This document shows positions 8,082 to 17,916 of a stretch of DNA of 64,000 bases, piece by piece. Location of the stretch: contig NZ_CP015411.1 of assembly GCF_001750165.1 (NCBI RefSeq), positions 1,578,001-1,642,000 on the forward strand, given 5' to 3'. The position numbers and the translations under genes were made by a program. The notes under the pieces were generated by a model that worked only from the letters and a program-made list of their open reading frames with translations, did no database searches and had not been told where the DNA came from. Within the stretch, counting starts at the first letter, position 1. Each line of letters opens with the position of its first letter. Origin of the DNA: Pseudoalteromonas luteoviolacea. GTDB lineage: Bacteria; Pseudomonadota; Gammaproteobacteria; Enterobacterales; Alteromonadaceae.

Positions 8082-8598
8082 TAATCACGCAATTCAATGT
8101 CTTATTACCATACTTTAGGCGTGGAGATAGAGGCCTAATACTTACAGGCCTTTCATGTCATTGAAGTTGTCTTCACTGCTGCTGATGGCAGCGCATGCTA
8201 ATTGAAATTACCTAAAAAACTAGTCTCAGTAACTCCACGTGTTGATTAGCGAGTGTATTGAGCAAGCTTGAAATTACACCTCATATCTAAACTATGTTGT
8301 TGTTCACAGTTCATGATTCATACTTTAGTCTAATATGTTTCATTTTTAGGTCTGTGCTTTTGCAATCAATATGAGTAAAGAAAGTAGGGGGATCTGCGGC
8401 ATTCATATTAGTAATTTTCTCATAAGAATCAATTTTTAATGATGAGTACAATTTTTATCTATTAGGTAGATAAAAGGGGCTAGTCTGGCCGATCGCACAT
8501 GATGAAGGTGGTGTTAATTTGGCAGATAAGAACATGCTGAATACTTGAGTTCCTCGTTTGGGTGTGTGAGCATGTCGCGGCTTGTATGACTGATTTGA
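8082..8598. other. Intergenic stretch, weak hairpin only
   Basis: Just after the VOC gene two copies of the self-complementary AGGCCT (8131-8136 and 8146-8151) can form a short stem followed by TTT, a possible weak terminator. From about 8490 short codon-like stretches in shifting frames lead into the decayed frame at 8599. No intact gene is seen. Confidence 0.35.
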
Positions 8599-8913
8599 CC
8601 ACCAAGGGCTGTTTCCCGGTATGGCGCTGAGCGTGCATGGCGCGTTTTAAGAGATTTTTCTTCGGCACATACAGTTGAGATTATCACTAAAAGATTACCT
8701 GCGCGGCCAAAACAAAGGAATCGTACCATTACTATTTTGAAATATGCGGCGACCTCATCTATTCAACCTCAAAATAACGATATTGTTGTGACGTTAAACA
8801 GTGCAAATCCCAGCTATGGTCAAGCGCTTGGTAATGTAATGGCGAACCATTCAACGCTGAAAAATGCACAAAACATTACGCGTATAGTTAACAACACAGT
8901 ACATCTTAAATAA
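8599..8913 (+). pseudogene. Decayed or 5'-truncated coding frame of unknown family
   Basis: An open frame of 104 codons from just after a TGA to a TAA 13 bp before the next gene. Its product looks like protein (for example the stretch NNDIVVTLNSANPSYGQALG) and is hydrophilic, without repeats. It lacks an ATG, and I see no start with a ribosome site. Short codon-like stretches upstream of 8599 lie in other frames, which fits a gene broken by frameshifts. It probably once formed a pair with the secreted protein at 8927. The family is not recognised. Confidence 0.4.
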
Positions 8914-8926
8914 AAGGATTTGAAAG

Positions 8927-10765
8927 ATGATAAAAAGATTTAAAACGTTTAAATACTGGACAGATAACATCATCGCTAAAAGCCTAATATTAGTTGTAAT
9001 GCTTGTGGCAACGTCCGCTTCGGCAGGTATTCAAGGGCAAATCGTGGCAAATTCGCCGACCACGCCATCTGTGCCGATTAAAACGGGAGATGAAAGTGCG
9101 ACATTACTATTTGACGTACAAGGCGCACAGAGTTTTCGTGTCGAGTTAGTTGTACCTGTGGATGGCGCAAGTGTTCAACTGTTTGATCCACGAGGTAATG
9201 TGGTTGTGGATATCAATGATCCTAAAACGCAGTTTATCGCGGGCGCAGAACTAGATGCCGTTAATCCATTACCTGGCGGTATTTTCTTGCTTCCAGAGCA
9301 GCTGCAACCGCAATCAGGCCAATGGAAAGCAGTTGTTCGTTTTCCTACTGCGACCTATGATATGGTGGTGATGAGCACGGTATTTATGCGTTCTAACCTG
9401 CAAGTCGGGATGGCCATTGCGCGCACTGAGTACTTGGTAGACGAGGTGGCCCCTCTGGCTGTGATTATCTTAGATAAGGGCTTACCGATCGCAGGCGCTT
9501 CACCTGAGTTCACTATAACAGGCCCTGATGGCATTAACACAGTTTTGATTGCACAAGATAATGGGGAAGAAGCTGACGCACAAAAAGCTGATGGGATTTA
9601 CAGTATTGATTTTCTGCTGGGTAAACCTGGTCAATATAAAGTAAGTATGACGGTTGATATTAATACCAGCAATGGCATGGTTCGCCGTACAGACGGTATG
9701 ATGCTTGATGTGAAGAGCCCTTTTATTGACGTTAATGGCATCACGTATGACAAAGTATTAGGCAGCACAGGGTGTGTTGAAGCAATTAATGCACGTGTGA
9801 ATTTAGAAGTGCTGGAAGCTGGTCAGTATGTCGTGAATCTCGATGCTTCTGATGGTGAGAATAAATTTCTCAGCAATAAAAATGTGTCTTTGCCAGCAGG
9901 TGCATCAGTCATAAATTTAAATTACTCACGTGATGCGCTCAAAGCTAATTTGAATAAAACATCTCAATATCAATTAACTAAGTTCTGGGTGAATAAAGTT
10001 GACGCAGAAGGCATTCATTTAGCAGCACTGTTACCTGATCATGTTTTAACTACTGATACGACTTATGCTGATTTATGCCGAGATGACATTGAGATCACGC
10101 CTGAGATCACCGAAGCACCCGTTTTGGCTGATGGATATTATTCTGGTATCGATGTCAGCTTTCCTGTGTACGTAAAGCAATCTGGCCGTTATCAGGTGTC
10201 TTTAAAAACTTTCGCTGAAAATAACACTGATTTAGGTCTTACTACGTTTTCTGTCGACTTGGCAGCGGGTAACAATGAAGTGATGTTTAATGTCAGCAAT
10301 AAAGCACTTGCCAAAGCGGATGGTCCGTATCGCTTTGTTGGGCTACTGGTGACCAAAGGCAGAGTCTCCGCCAGACTGAATTTATTGGGTGAAAGCCGAG
10401 TGTATAAAAAAGAGCAGTTTATGCCGGTGTTTACAGCGGTCTTCGACGCGCAGCAATATGCTTTAGAGCGCAGCAATTGGCAAACATCACCAGTGACACC
10501 CTCTAATAATACAAGAGTGGGTGGTTACTTACGCTCAGGTGCTTCAATTCTTTATGACTATGAAACACTATTAACTTTTAGCCCAGAGATTTCAGGTAGC
10601 CATGTTTTGGAGGCTAAATTGATCATCGAAGTGGGTGAGTCGAGTCTGATGTCGCCATTTAATACGATAGAAGTATTTAATCAAAATAAGCTTACACTAA
10701 ATGGACGCGCAGTGAGTTATGATGATTTTTGCCAAAGTTTTAATGTATGCCCTGCTTGGGATTAA
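8927..10765 (+). CDS. Large secreted protein with Ig-like/choice-of-anchor-type domains
   Basis: A 612-residue exported protein. A signal peptide of about 34 residues ends near SASA. The mature chain is beta-rich throughout. Residues ~35-150 resemble a pre-peptidase or jelly-roll module. Residues ~180-260 hold the pattern DNGEEADAQKADGIYS, typical of extracellular Ig-like modules that measure forces or bind partners (choice-of-anchor X-type proteins). Further beta-sandwich repeats follow at ~270-370 and ~395-500. Few Cys are present, and the end (FCQSFNVCPAW) has a likely disulfide pair. No catalytic motif is visible. An AAGGATTTGAAAG site precedes the ATG. It may be an adhesin or surface scaffold; the function is unknown. 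Confidence 0.65.
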   Translation: MIKRFKTFKYWTDNIIAKSLILVVMLVATSASAGIQGQIVANSPTTPSVPIKTGDESATLLFDVQGAQSFRVELVVPVDGASVQLFDPRGNVVVDINDPKTQFIAGAELDAVNPLPGGIFLLPEQLQPQSGQWKAVVRFPTATYDMVVMSTVFMRSNLQVGMAIARTEYLVDEVAPLAVIILDKGLPIAGASPEFTITGPDGINTVLIAQDNGEEADAQKADGIYSIDFLLGKPGQYKVSMTVDINTSNGMVRRTDGMMLDVKSPFIDVNGITYDKVLGSTGCVEAINARVNLEVLEAGQYVVNLDASDGENKFLSNKNVSLPAGASVINLNYSRDALKANLNKTSQYQLTKFWVNKVDAEGIHLAALLPDHVLTTDTTYADLCRDDIEITPEITEAPVLADGYYSGIDVSFPVYVKQSGRYQVSLKTFAENNTDLGLTTFSVDLAAGNNEVMFNVSNKALAKADGPYRFVGLLVTKGRVSARLNLLGESRVYKKEQFMPVFTAVFDAQQYALERSNWQTSPVTPSNNTRVGGYLRSGASILYDYETLLTFSPEISGSHVLEAKLIIEVGESSLMSPFNTIEVFNQNKLTLNGRAVSYDDFCQSFNVCPAWD

Positions 10766-10938
10766 CGCTTAGGTACTATCCCCCCTGCAATAGTAATGCG
10801 GCACCAGCAGTGCTGTGCTCTGTTGAAGTACAAGCAACTCGATTTTTTCGTGTCACAGGAGACATCAGATCTAGTAGTAAATTTTTTATTCATTAAACAC
10901 GATAGTTGATTAAGTCGAGACTAATTCAATTAAGTACT

Positions 10939-12279
10939 TTAGAGAGAAATTAATAATGTCGCTTTAAACTCTTTGCCTGTTGTTTCAAGCTTTAATTCTC
11001 CGTGGTGTGCGACGATGATGGCATTCACTAATGTTAATCCTAACCCCAACCCATCACTACTGTTGGCATTTGAGCCTCTAATGAATCGACTCGTCAGATT
11101 ATCGAGCTCTTCCTGTTGTATTGGCTCGCATGTATTTTGGATTGATATTAATAATGTGTGTTCGTTGATGTCTGTGAAAATCGCAATATCAGACTTATTC
11201 GGTGAATACTTGATTGCATTATCTAATAGGTTGAGAAAGGCTTGGAAAATTAGGTTTTTGTCTACATAGGCCCGCATTGGTTTGGTATTCACTTGTAACT
11301 TTTGCGTTTTTAACTCGGCTATCGGTAACAATAAGTCAACTGAGTCAATAATAATACCTTCAATATCAGAGAGCTCTTTTATCAGTCGGGCATTGCCTGT
11401 TTCCAAGCGCGAGATCCGTAATATGGAGTTAAATACTTCTGCTGCTCTTTCGGTGCTATTTTTTAAAATGACATACTCGTCATAAGGGATGTTTAAATCT
11501 TCAACCTGATGGGCAAGTTGGGTCAAAGGCGTTTTTAGCTCATGTGCTAGGGTGTTAGACATGTTTCTTATGTCGCTGACTTTTGCTTCAATGGTTGCAA
11601 AAGTCTGATTTAATTGCTTTGCTAAGCGATTAAACTCGTTGTTGTCATCATTTACCGGGATTCTTTTCGATAAATCACCTGTTTTGCTTATGGACTCAGA
11701 GATAAGGCTGATATCGTTTATTTTTTTATAGATTTTGCGTGATATGTACAATGTCGACAGCAAGAAAGTACAGATGATAAATAGCGTAATCAATAAGCTA
11801 AGTGTTAAGTAATTGTTAGCTTGGTCCGTGACTTCAATTGCCTTATTTTCAGGTTCTAAAAGCTTTTCTTCCAATACGACATAATTATCGAGCTCTAAAT
11901 AGATCAGGGTCAGCTTCTTACCGACAGAGGGGTTTGTATTGAATGTGACATATAGCCTGTCTGGGCCTATGAGTTCTGCAGCTTTACTGACCTCTTGCTG
12001 TAACCAAACAGAAGTTGAAAAGCGTTCTATTTCATCAAGCGCTACAAATTTAGAACTAATCCATTTAGAGTCTTGATTGAGATATTGCTTCAACGCCGAA
12101 GGACCGTCTTGTATATACGCTCGACGTAACTCACAATAAGGGCAGTCGGGCACCAATATATTTTGAATATTGACTTTCTGTTGCGATTCGATTTCTTTAT
12201 AAATCGGAAAAAGCATAATGAGCGTGACAACGCAGATACAGATATAAACTAAAGCGAGTCTGCCGATATAACTATTCAT
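10939..12279 (-). CDS. Membrane sensor histidine kinase of an OmpR-type two-component system
   Basis: Two membrane helices (about residues 7-25 and 157-180) flank a periplasmic sensor domain of ~130 residues. That domain carries a CPYC motif (Cys46, Cys49) close to the first helix. A HAMP segment follows (~180-235), then the HisKA dimerisation helix with the phospho-acceptor His246 in AHELKTPL, the N-box with Asn354 and the glycine-rich G-box around 410-415. All catalytic parts look intact. The gene overlaps the end of the response regulator by 8 bp, so the two are co-transcribed. The CxxC pair could sense redox state or bind a metal, which is inference. The signal is unknown. Confidence 0.9.
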   Translation of the reverse strand: MNSYIGRLALVYICICVVTLIMLFPIYKEIESQQKVNIQNILVPDCPYCELRRAYIQDGPSALKQYLNQDSKWISSKFVALDEIERFSTSVWLQQEVSKAAELIGPDRLYVTFNTNPSVGKKLTLIYLELDNYVVLEEKLLEPENKAIEVTDQANNYLTLSLLITLFIICTFLLSTLYISRKIYKKINDISLISESISKTGDLSKRIPVNDDNNEFNRLAKQLNQTFATIEAKVSDIRNMSNTLAHELKTPLTQLAHQVEDLNIPYDEYVILKNSTERAAEVFNSILRISRLETGNARLIKELSDIEGIIIDSVDLLLPIAELKTQKLQVNTKPMRAYVDKNLIFQAFLNLLDNAIKYSPNKSDIAIFTDINEHTLLISIQNTCEPIQQEELDNLTSRFIRGSNANSSDGLGLGLTLVNAIIVAHHGELKLETTGKEFKATLLISL

Positions 12280-12961
12280 GATGATTTCTTTCTAAGGCGT
12301 ACCCAATGCCTCGTAATGTCTTGATAAAGCATTGTGTGCTGACTGATTCTATTTTTTTTCTCAGGTTGCTTATATGCACATCAATCACATTGGTTTGGGT
12401 ATCAAAGTTATAGCCCCATACTTTTTCCATTAACATGGTTCGGGAGAAAACTCTATTAGGCTGACGAATAAAGACTTCCAGCAAACCAAACTCTTTGTTT
12501 TTCAAGTCGATAATTGAATTATTAACGCTGACCTCACGCGTAATTAAGTTCAGTGTTATGTCTTCAAATTGGATTGAAGATGTCTCGTCTAGCTGCAACG
12601 CTTTAGGGCGACTCGCTAAGATGTGAACTCTGGCTTCTAGTTCGCTGAAGGCAAATGGCTTAACCAAGTAATCATCTGCGCCTGACGTTAAGCCATTTAC
12701 CCGTTCATCCACGTCCGATAAAGCAGATAAAATAAGGATTGGCACTGAATTATTTATAGCTCTAAGCCCTTTGATAATAGCTAATCCATCAAGCTCTGGC
12801 AGCATTCTGTCGACAATACACACATCAAACGGATGTTCTACAGCTAATGCAAAACCTATTCTCCCATTATCTACCCACTCAACATTGTGACCGGCTTCTT
12901 TAAACCCCTTGGATATATACTGTGCTATCGGCTTATCATCTTCGATTAATAAAATATTCAT
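12272..12961 (-). CDS. OmpR/PhoB-family response regulator
   Basis: Receiver domain at residues ~1-115 with the acidic pocket EDD (7-9), phospho-acceptor Asp51, and Lys101 in the KPF motif. The winged-helix DNA-binding domain occupies ~130-225 and contains RVFSRTMLMEKVWGYNF and VDVHISNLRKK, both typical of the family. It is the first gene of an operon with the kinase that follows. The esterase gene at 13031-14359 lies just upstream in the same direction with a 69-bp gap. It may therefore be a target or an operon member, but this is not shown. Confidence 0.93.
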   Translation of the reverse strand: MNILLIEDDKPIAQYISKGFKEAGHNVEWVDNGRIGFALAVEHPFDVCIVDRMLPELDGLAIIKGLRAINNSVPILILSALSDVDERVNGLTSGADDYLVKPFAFSELEARVHILASRPKALQLDETSSIQFEDITLNLITREVSVNNSIIDLKNKEFGLLEVFIRQPNRVFSRTMLMEKVWGYNFDTQTNVIDVHISNLRKKIESVSTQCFIKTLRGIGYALERNHHE

Positions 12962-13030
12962 GTTGTATATTTTTATATATTTGGCTCAACTAAAGTAAAA
13001 TCTTGACTTTATTACTGTGTAACAAACAGC

Positions 13031-14359
13031 TTAGTTATTAGATGTTGCTTGTACAGGAGTCCCAAGTTGCTTTGCTATTTTTAATTTTTGATTTATATAA
13101 TGTGCCATATTAGGGTCTTTATTCGCTTTGGCAATACTTAAGCTTTGTAAGTTTTGCTTTTTTGCGGCTTTATATAAACCAGCAGCAAGATAAGTCTCGC
13201 TGAGTTTATGGTGCGCATAAGCTGATTTAGGCTGTTGTTTTACCCATAACTCGCCTAATTCAACAGCTTCATCAAAGCGACCTTCTTTACGTAACATTCT
13301 TGTCACTGAGCGAAGGCTGTTTGCGTTTCTAGTCAGGTTTGAATAAGGCTTAATTTCAAAACCAATATATTCACTTAGTTCCTGATAGTGTTGTGTTAAT
13401 TGTTGCGTAACAGTACCATTTTGTGGATTTTCACGCATGTGGTTAAGTATTGTGCTGGAGTCAAATTTTGCGCGAGGAAAAATTAAATCAAGTCCGGATA
13501 GCAGCCCTTGAACAGCCATTGGATAGTGGCCATAGTTTTTGATGTGCTCAACTTTTACTTTAAAGTTTTTAAATGGCTTTAAAGCATCAGTTAATGCTTC
13601 GCTATTATTTTGCTGAGCTGGCTGTTTGTGAGCTTCTCGCATGGATGAGGCGACGTATAAGAAGCCTTTATGCTCAGGTCTTTTACTTAATGTTTGCACT
13701 AAACTGTCTATTAAAGTCGTTTCAGGTGTATATCCCATGCCAATGACATCCGTTGCGGCAAACATAAAATGTGCATCAAATAGTTCCGGTTGGGTAATTA
13801 GACTGTGCATGGCAAAGCTTGCGGTAGGCGACATGCCTATTAGAGCCTTAAAATCGTTGGTTCTATAGTGCTGGTCAATAAATGGCATCAGCTCGTTTTT
13901 TAAGAAGTTAAGATATTCTTCAGCCCCATTTTCATCAGACCAGAACGCTTTATCTTTGGGGTTATCAGACCAACCACTGCGACTGTTGTATAATTGTGGA
14001 GTTATACCTTTTGCAGAGTTCTGGTCAATGGATACAACAATTGCTTCTGGCATAGAAGCAGTTTGGCTTAGGTGTCTAACTACACCCCCAACCAATTCAG
14101 ACAGTGTCCAGCCATCTAGGGTGTATATAACCGGGTAGCGGATATTTTCAGCTCCTAATTCGTAATCTTTAGGCAAATAAATATCAATCTTCTGGCGGCT
14201 TTCCAATATCTCGGAGAGATAGTGAAATTTAATCACGCCATTAGTGCAGTCTTTACAATATTCAATACGACTAGTGTCGTTACTTCCTTCAACGTAAGAT
14301 GAAACTGTCATTGCAAGTGCGATGAAAGGTGTACTTAAAAAACGTATTAGATAGGCCAT
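13031..14359 (-). CDS. Exported esterase (PF00756-like) with C-terminal TPR-like region
   Basis: An N-terminal hydrophobic signal is followed by an esterase domain of the IroE/enterochelin-esterase type (PF00756). It has IDIYLPKDYE, RYPVIYTLDG and a serine elbow at ~Ser177 in ALIGMSPTASF, with a probable catalytic histidine at ~278 (YGHYPMA). The elbow GMSPTA departs from the usual GxSxGG form. Residues ~345-425 look like TPR helices (KSAYAHHKLSETYLAAGLY). This esterase-TPR architecture is known in siderophore- and acyl-ester-cleaving proteins of marine bacteria. A GTG 9 bp upstream is a possible alternative start. It lies upstream of a two-component system transcribed the same way. Substrate unknown. 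Confidence 0.75.
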   Translation of the reverse strand: MAYLIRFLSTPFIALAMTVSSYVEGSNDTSRIEYCKDCTNGVIKFHYLSEILESRQKIDIYLPKDYELGAENIRYPVIYTLDGWTLSELVGGVVRHLSQTASMPEAIVVSIDQNSAKGITPQLYNSRSGWSDNPKDKAFWSDENGAEEYLNFLKNELMPFIDQHYRTNDFKALIGMSPTASFAMHSLITQPELFDAHFMFAATDVIGMGYTPETTLIDSLVQTLSKRPEHKGFLYVASSMREAHKQPAQQNNSEALTDALKPFKNFKVKVEHIKNYGHYPMAVQGLLSGLDLIFPRAKFDSSTILNHMRENPQNGTVTQQLTQHYQELSEYIGFEIKPYSNLTRNANSLRSVTRMLRKEGRFDEAVELGELWVKQQPKSAYAHHKLSETYLAAGLYKAAKKQNLQSLSIAKANKDPNMAHYINQKLKIAKQLGTPVQATSNN

Positions 14360-14577
14360 GTTGTTCACTGTGTTGGTACAAGCTAGGGTTTATGCTAAAC
14401 ACCGAGAATTAAATTACTCTATTTGCAACATTAAATTTATTTAATGTTTAAAGATGGTTTGATCAAGTATGAGTAGTTTTTTGGTATGGGATCCTACTGG
14501 AGTATTGAGGTGGTATAAATTTGAGTTGAATTTTGTACTCTGAAAAGCCTTTCACGATGACTAAATAAGGAAAGAGT

Positions 14578-14614
14578 AAAAAGCCCTTACGGGGAATATC
14601 TGTAAAGGCTTTTT
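14578..14614 (-). terminator. Rho-independent terminator after the 14633-16294 gene
   Basis: Arms AAAAAGCCCTTAC and GTAAAGGCTTTTT form a 13-bp stem with one mismatch and end in T-runs on both strands. It lies 18 bp past the stop of the minus-strand gene and may also work in the other direction. Confidence 0.85.
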
Positions 14615-14632
14615 GGTGTTTAAATAAAGTAC

Positions 14633-16294
14633 TTATTGCTGAATACGACGGATACTCAAATTATCGCCACCATTGCTACTGACTTGCTGAACTAGACTTA
14701 TACCCGCCACATCTAAAACATGTAAGGTTTCAAGTGTATGTGCAGTTTCGGCATCTTTAGAGGTTTCTTCAGCTAAGACATAAAAGTGCTCACCAATTTG
14801 ACCACCATTATGGTCAATGTTGGCACTGAATAAGCTGTAACCTTTTGCACCGGTTTGGGTTTCGAGTGTGCCTGTCGAGCCTGTACTTGGTACAATTGCA
14901 ATATAAGACACCACTTCTGTGGTATGGCCTTCATTTAGCGTATCTTGCTCAAAGAATGCCGCTTTAAACCCAGTTGTTGAAATGTCTTTTACGCGCGTTG
15001 CAATGGTGTGTCCACCTTCATAGGTTTGAACTTGTAAAAATACATAAGGGTTTGCAGAAAATGCTTGTTCAAAGCTAATATTGTCAAAGTGCTTCGTACC
15101 ATCTAGCTCAAAACTGCCTACTTCTATTACGGTGCCATCTGCCATCGTATAGCGGCCTTGTTCAAGTGCCATGTAATCAAATGACTCTTTGTTGGGATGC
15201 ACTTGATCTAGATAATTCCACTCTTTAAACGCTACTTCAAATGACGTTGGGGATACATTCTGTAAACGGTTTACACCACCATGGCCACCATTAAAGGTAG
15301 GTGCTGAGGTAAATACAGCGGGGGCATAAAAGTTTGTACTACCAAAGTCATAGGTGCGCCATGTGTGATCTAAGTCGTTCACAATGGTGTTAGAAAGCAA
15401 AGTAATTTTGTTGTCTAACGCGCAAGGGTCTTGGGTATAGCAAGCAACTGAGCTGTCGATATTGGTTGCCAAATCGTTGATACGCAGTGGTAAAGTCGCC
15501 ACTAAACACGTACCCCCCGTGTTTGGATTTAGCTTGTAAAGCTCAGATTGATTTTGATGACCATGATCATTTATGACTGTACGGCTAATGAGCATGTCGC
15601 CATTTTGCGCAAGGGTGGCGCCTGTTACCGCAATCAAATTATGGTCAGACAGCTTGCTCATGCTGTAGTTCTGAGGATCGCTACGATCAATTAAGTACAC
15701 AGCACTCGAAGTGACCAAATATAGTTCTCCACCTTTAATCACTAAATCACCGCGATACCCACCTTCAACACCGTCAAAGTGCATTAAGGTTGTTGCATTG
15801 CCGTTTGACTTGTCAATGTTGTATAACTTGGTGTAGCTATTAGCTAACAGTTGGTCGTTTTGCGCATCATATGTCATACCAATTACAGACTTGGTAATAC
15901 CGTCCACTCTGTGGTGTGTTTTGGTGTCGAAATCGTAGTACGCTAAGCGATTGTACTTAAATCGGTCACCCTGAACGGGGATCTGCGCAAGCACCTCTGC
16001 GGGTGCATCTAGTTCACTTAAATCCACCTTGTATTCAAATGGCATTGGTGAAGAGGTATAGTACATACGTTTCAGCGTTGAATCATAAGCCATCGCCGCT
16101 GAACTAAATTCTGCCATAGACAATGCTTTGGCGGTCTTGTCTTGCTCTTGCAAGCTAAATAGTACTCCTGGCGCACCACGACCAGAGTTAATAGAAAATA
16201 ACTCTCCCTCACAGCTATTTGCATTGGCAAAGGTTGAAAGTGTGGCTGTAGAAATTGCATAAACCCAAAGTACAGAGTGTGGCATCTTAAGCAT
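14633..16294 (-). CDS. Secreted two-domain protein: propeller-like N-terminus and H-lectin-like C-terminus
   Basis: A 553-residue exported protein (signal peptide ending near ANAN, residue ~26). Residues ~27-300 look like beta-propeller blades that read off temporal or positional values (repeated ITxxTYDAQNDQL-type and IDKSNGNATTL-type strands). Residues ~335-553 form a separate domain that is clearly homologous to residues ~45-255 of the protein at 22679-24058. Shared elements are KEW-YLD-H-NE, TMADGT-EVG, SKDAE-H and GGD near the end. The pattern of that domain recalls H-type lectins. I infer a cell-surface or secreted carbohydrate-binding role. An AAGGT-like site precedes the ATG. Confidence 0.65.
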   Translation of the reverse strand: MLKMPHSVLWVYAISTATLSTFANANSCEGELFSINSGRGAPGVLFSLQEQDKTAKALSMAEFSSAAMAYDSTLKRMYYTSSPMPFEYKVDLSELDAPAEVLAQIPVQGDRFKYNRLAYYDFDTKTHHRVDGITKSVIGMTYDAQNDQLLANSYTKLYNIDKSNGNATTLMHFDGVEGGYRGDLVIKGGELYLVTSSAVYLIDRSDPQNYSMSKLSDHNLIAVTGATLAQNGDMLISRTVINDHGHQNQSELYKLNPNTGGTCLVATLPLRINDLATNIDSSVACYTQDPCALDNKITLLSNTIVNDLDHTWRTYDFGSTNFYAPAVFTSAPTFNGGHGGVNRLQNVSPTSFEVAFKEWNYLDQVHPNKESFDYMALEQGRYTMADGTVIEVGSFELDGTKHFDNISFEQAFSANPYVFLQVQTYEGGHTIATRVKDISTTGFKAAFFEQDTLNEGHTTEVVSYIAIVPSTGSTGTLETQTGAKGYSLFSANIDHNGGQIGEHFYVLAEETSKDAETAHTLETLHVLDVAGISLVQQVSSNGGDNLSIRRIQQ

Positions 16295-16697
16295 AATTAG
16301 AACCTTAATACGTATCCTAAATTAATAAAATGACACAAAGAAATGACACATAATTTTAAGCTATGTGGGCCTTTATCCTGAAAGGTGAGTGCATCCATTA
16401 TAACTTTGTAACCTGCCGAGACTATGCCCAATTATTGCGTTTAACGCAAATCATACGGCAGTTCAACTTCTTCAACGGTCTTTACAGTAGGGTTAGCGGT
16501 TAGGTTGTACTCGTATAGGGGATAAATTGGGTAGAGAGGGAGTAGAGTGAATGGGTATAAGCTCAAAATTAAGAACTCACTCAAAAGGGTCAGGATGATT
16601 GATTAAACTCCAAATTATCAATGGACGCGCCTGATGCTTTGCGTCTTCTACTGGGAGCTTGTCTCTCAGGTGACCCTCACAACATGTTTAATGGCCT
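16295..16697. other. Intergenic stretch, nothing recognised
   Basis: About 400 bp between two minus-strand genes. It must contain the promoter of the 16294 gene at its left side and the 3' end of the 16698 gene's transcript at its right side. I see no convincing gene, repeat or strong terminator. Confidence 0.3.
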
Positions 16698-17591
16698 CTA
16701 CAAACCCATATTTCGAACTTCTGCGCGGCTTGGGGCTTGTTGTGAGCTGAAAGTTTCCAGCTGTACATCATCACCAAACACGTTATGTAGCATTGCTTTA
16801 AAGTCTTCAGGTGACCTATCAAAGTCCAATGTAAACAGAGGTTTAAGCTGATCTCGTTCAATACCACGCTGATCAGCCATAGTAGTCAATTTTTGACCTA
16901 CATCAGCAAAGCCCTGCTCATCCATACTGCCAACTACTTGGCCACCGACACGAAATACAGCCGTTTGAGGTGTCTGATCGAACATCAACTTTCTTCGATA
17001 TGCTTGATCTTGCGCCAGCATCTCATTGAACTCGGTTTCTTTATGAATGGCGATTTGCTTTTGGGAGTAGGCTTGGTAAGTGCTGCCATTAAACATTTCA
17101 AAGGCCTCTGCATTTGTTGGCCCTTCACCTTGTTCAAAAAACTCGACTTTACCATTTCCAGGGTAATGTTGACTGACTAACGACTTCAATTTCTCCACAT
17201 CACCTCCAGCCTGACGGAACAAGCCCTGTACTCCACTTCGACCAGCATAAGAGCCATCCCCACGTAAGTAGGCCATAACCTGACCGTCAACCTTGATCAT
17301 ACCAACAACGTCTTGTTGTTCTCCATGTTGTTTATAGTAGTCCGCCAAGTCTGCATGTTTGGAAGACAGTGGACGCATATCTTGATTTAACATAGCGAAT
17401 TGATCTTTATCGGCTACTTTGACGTGTTCCGGCTTGATTAGGTAAGTCAAATTCACTTTGCCTTCAAGGCGAGTAGAAAAAGGCGCCTCCTGTGATGGCA
17501 TATTCGGCTCTTTGTCTGCTTGTTTATGTTTAACAGACTGAGTGCGAGTGTAATAGGACTCTCCTGCACCTGCGTAATGGGTAATGTGCAT
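16698..17591 (-). CDS. Hypothetical cytoplasmic protein, 297 residues
   Basis: Begins with an excellent AAAAGGAG ribosome site 7 bases before the ATG. The product is hydrophilic, Gln/Asp-rich and without signal peptide or membrane helix. Two segments resemble each other: around ~95-115 (VVGMIKVDGQVMAYLRGDG) and around ~210-230 (TAVFRVGGQVVGSMDEQG). This suggests an internal duplication of a strand-turn-strand unit. I do not recognise the family. It stands alone, with decayed DNA on its upstream side, and may belong to the accessory genome. Confidence 0.6.
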   Translation of the reverse strand: MHITHYAGAGESYYTRTQSVKHKQADKEPNMPSQEAPFSTRLEGKVNLTYLIKPEHVKVADKDQFAMLNQDMRPLSSKHADLADYYKQHGEQQDVVGMIKVDGQVMAYLRGDGSYAGRSGVQGLFRQAGGDVEKLKSLVSQHYPGNGKVEFFEQGEGPTNAEAFEMFNGSTYQAYSQKQIAIHKETEFNEMLAQDQAYRRKLMFDQTPQTAVFRVGGQVVGSMDEQGFADVGQKLTTMADQRGIERDQLKPLFTLDFDRSPEDFKAMLHNVFGDDVQLETFSSQQAPSRAEVRNMGL

Positions 17592-17916
17592 AATTCAGCT
17601 CCTTTTGAGATTCTGTCTAGAGTGTTTTGACTGCGTAGTTGTTCCTTTCAACTATAAGCAGATAAAACGTATGGACTAAAAGTAGCAAATTTCGGACCAT
17701 GCGTGTTTTATCGTTCCAGCAGCAATGTGGCGTTTATAAGTGCAGACTTGAAGGGGAGTTCAGTGAATGAGGCCTGCTTATCATTGACGGGCAGACTTTT
17801 GCCTGTCCGGCTTCAACCTGTTCATTTGATTGCCGCTATCCATGACCACATTAATAATTTTTGCTCGATTAAAGAACGAGAGGTATCTCGCTCTGGTTAC
17901 ATTATTAAACTGTTGA
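17592..17916. other. Intergenic stretch of probable decayed DNA
   Basis: No supported gene. A 76-codon open frame at 17703-17933 has no ribosome site or recognisable product. It runs into the VOC fragment in a shifted frame and is probably part of the same decayed gene or chance. Confidence 0.35.
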
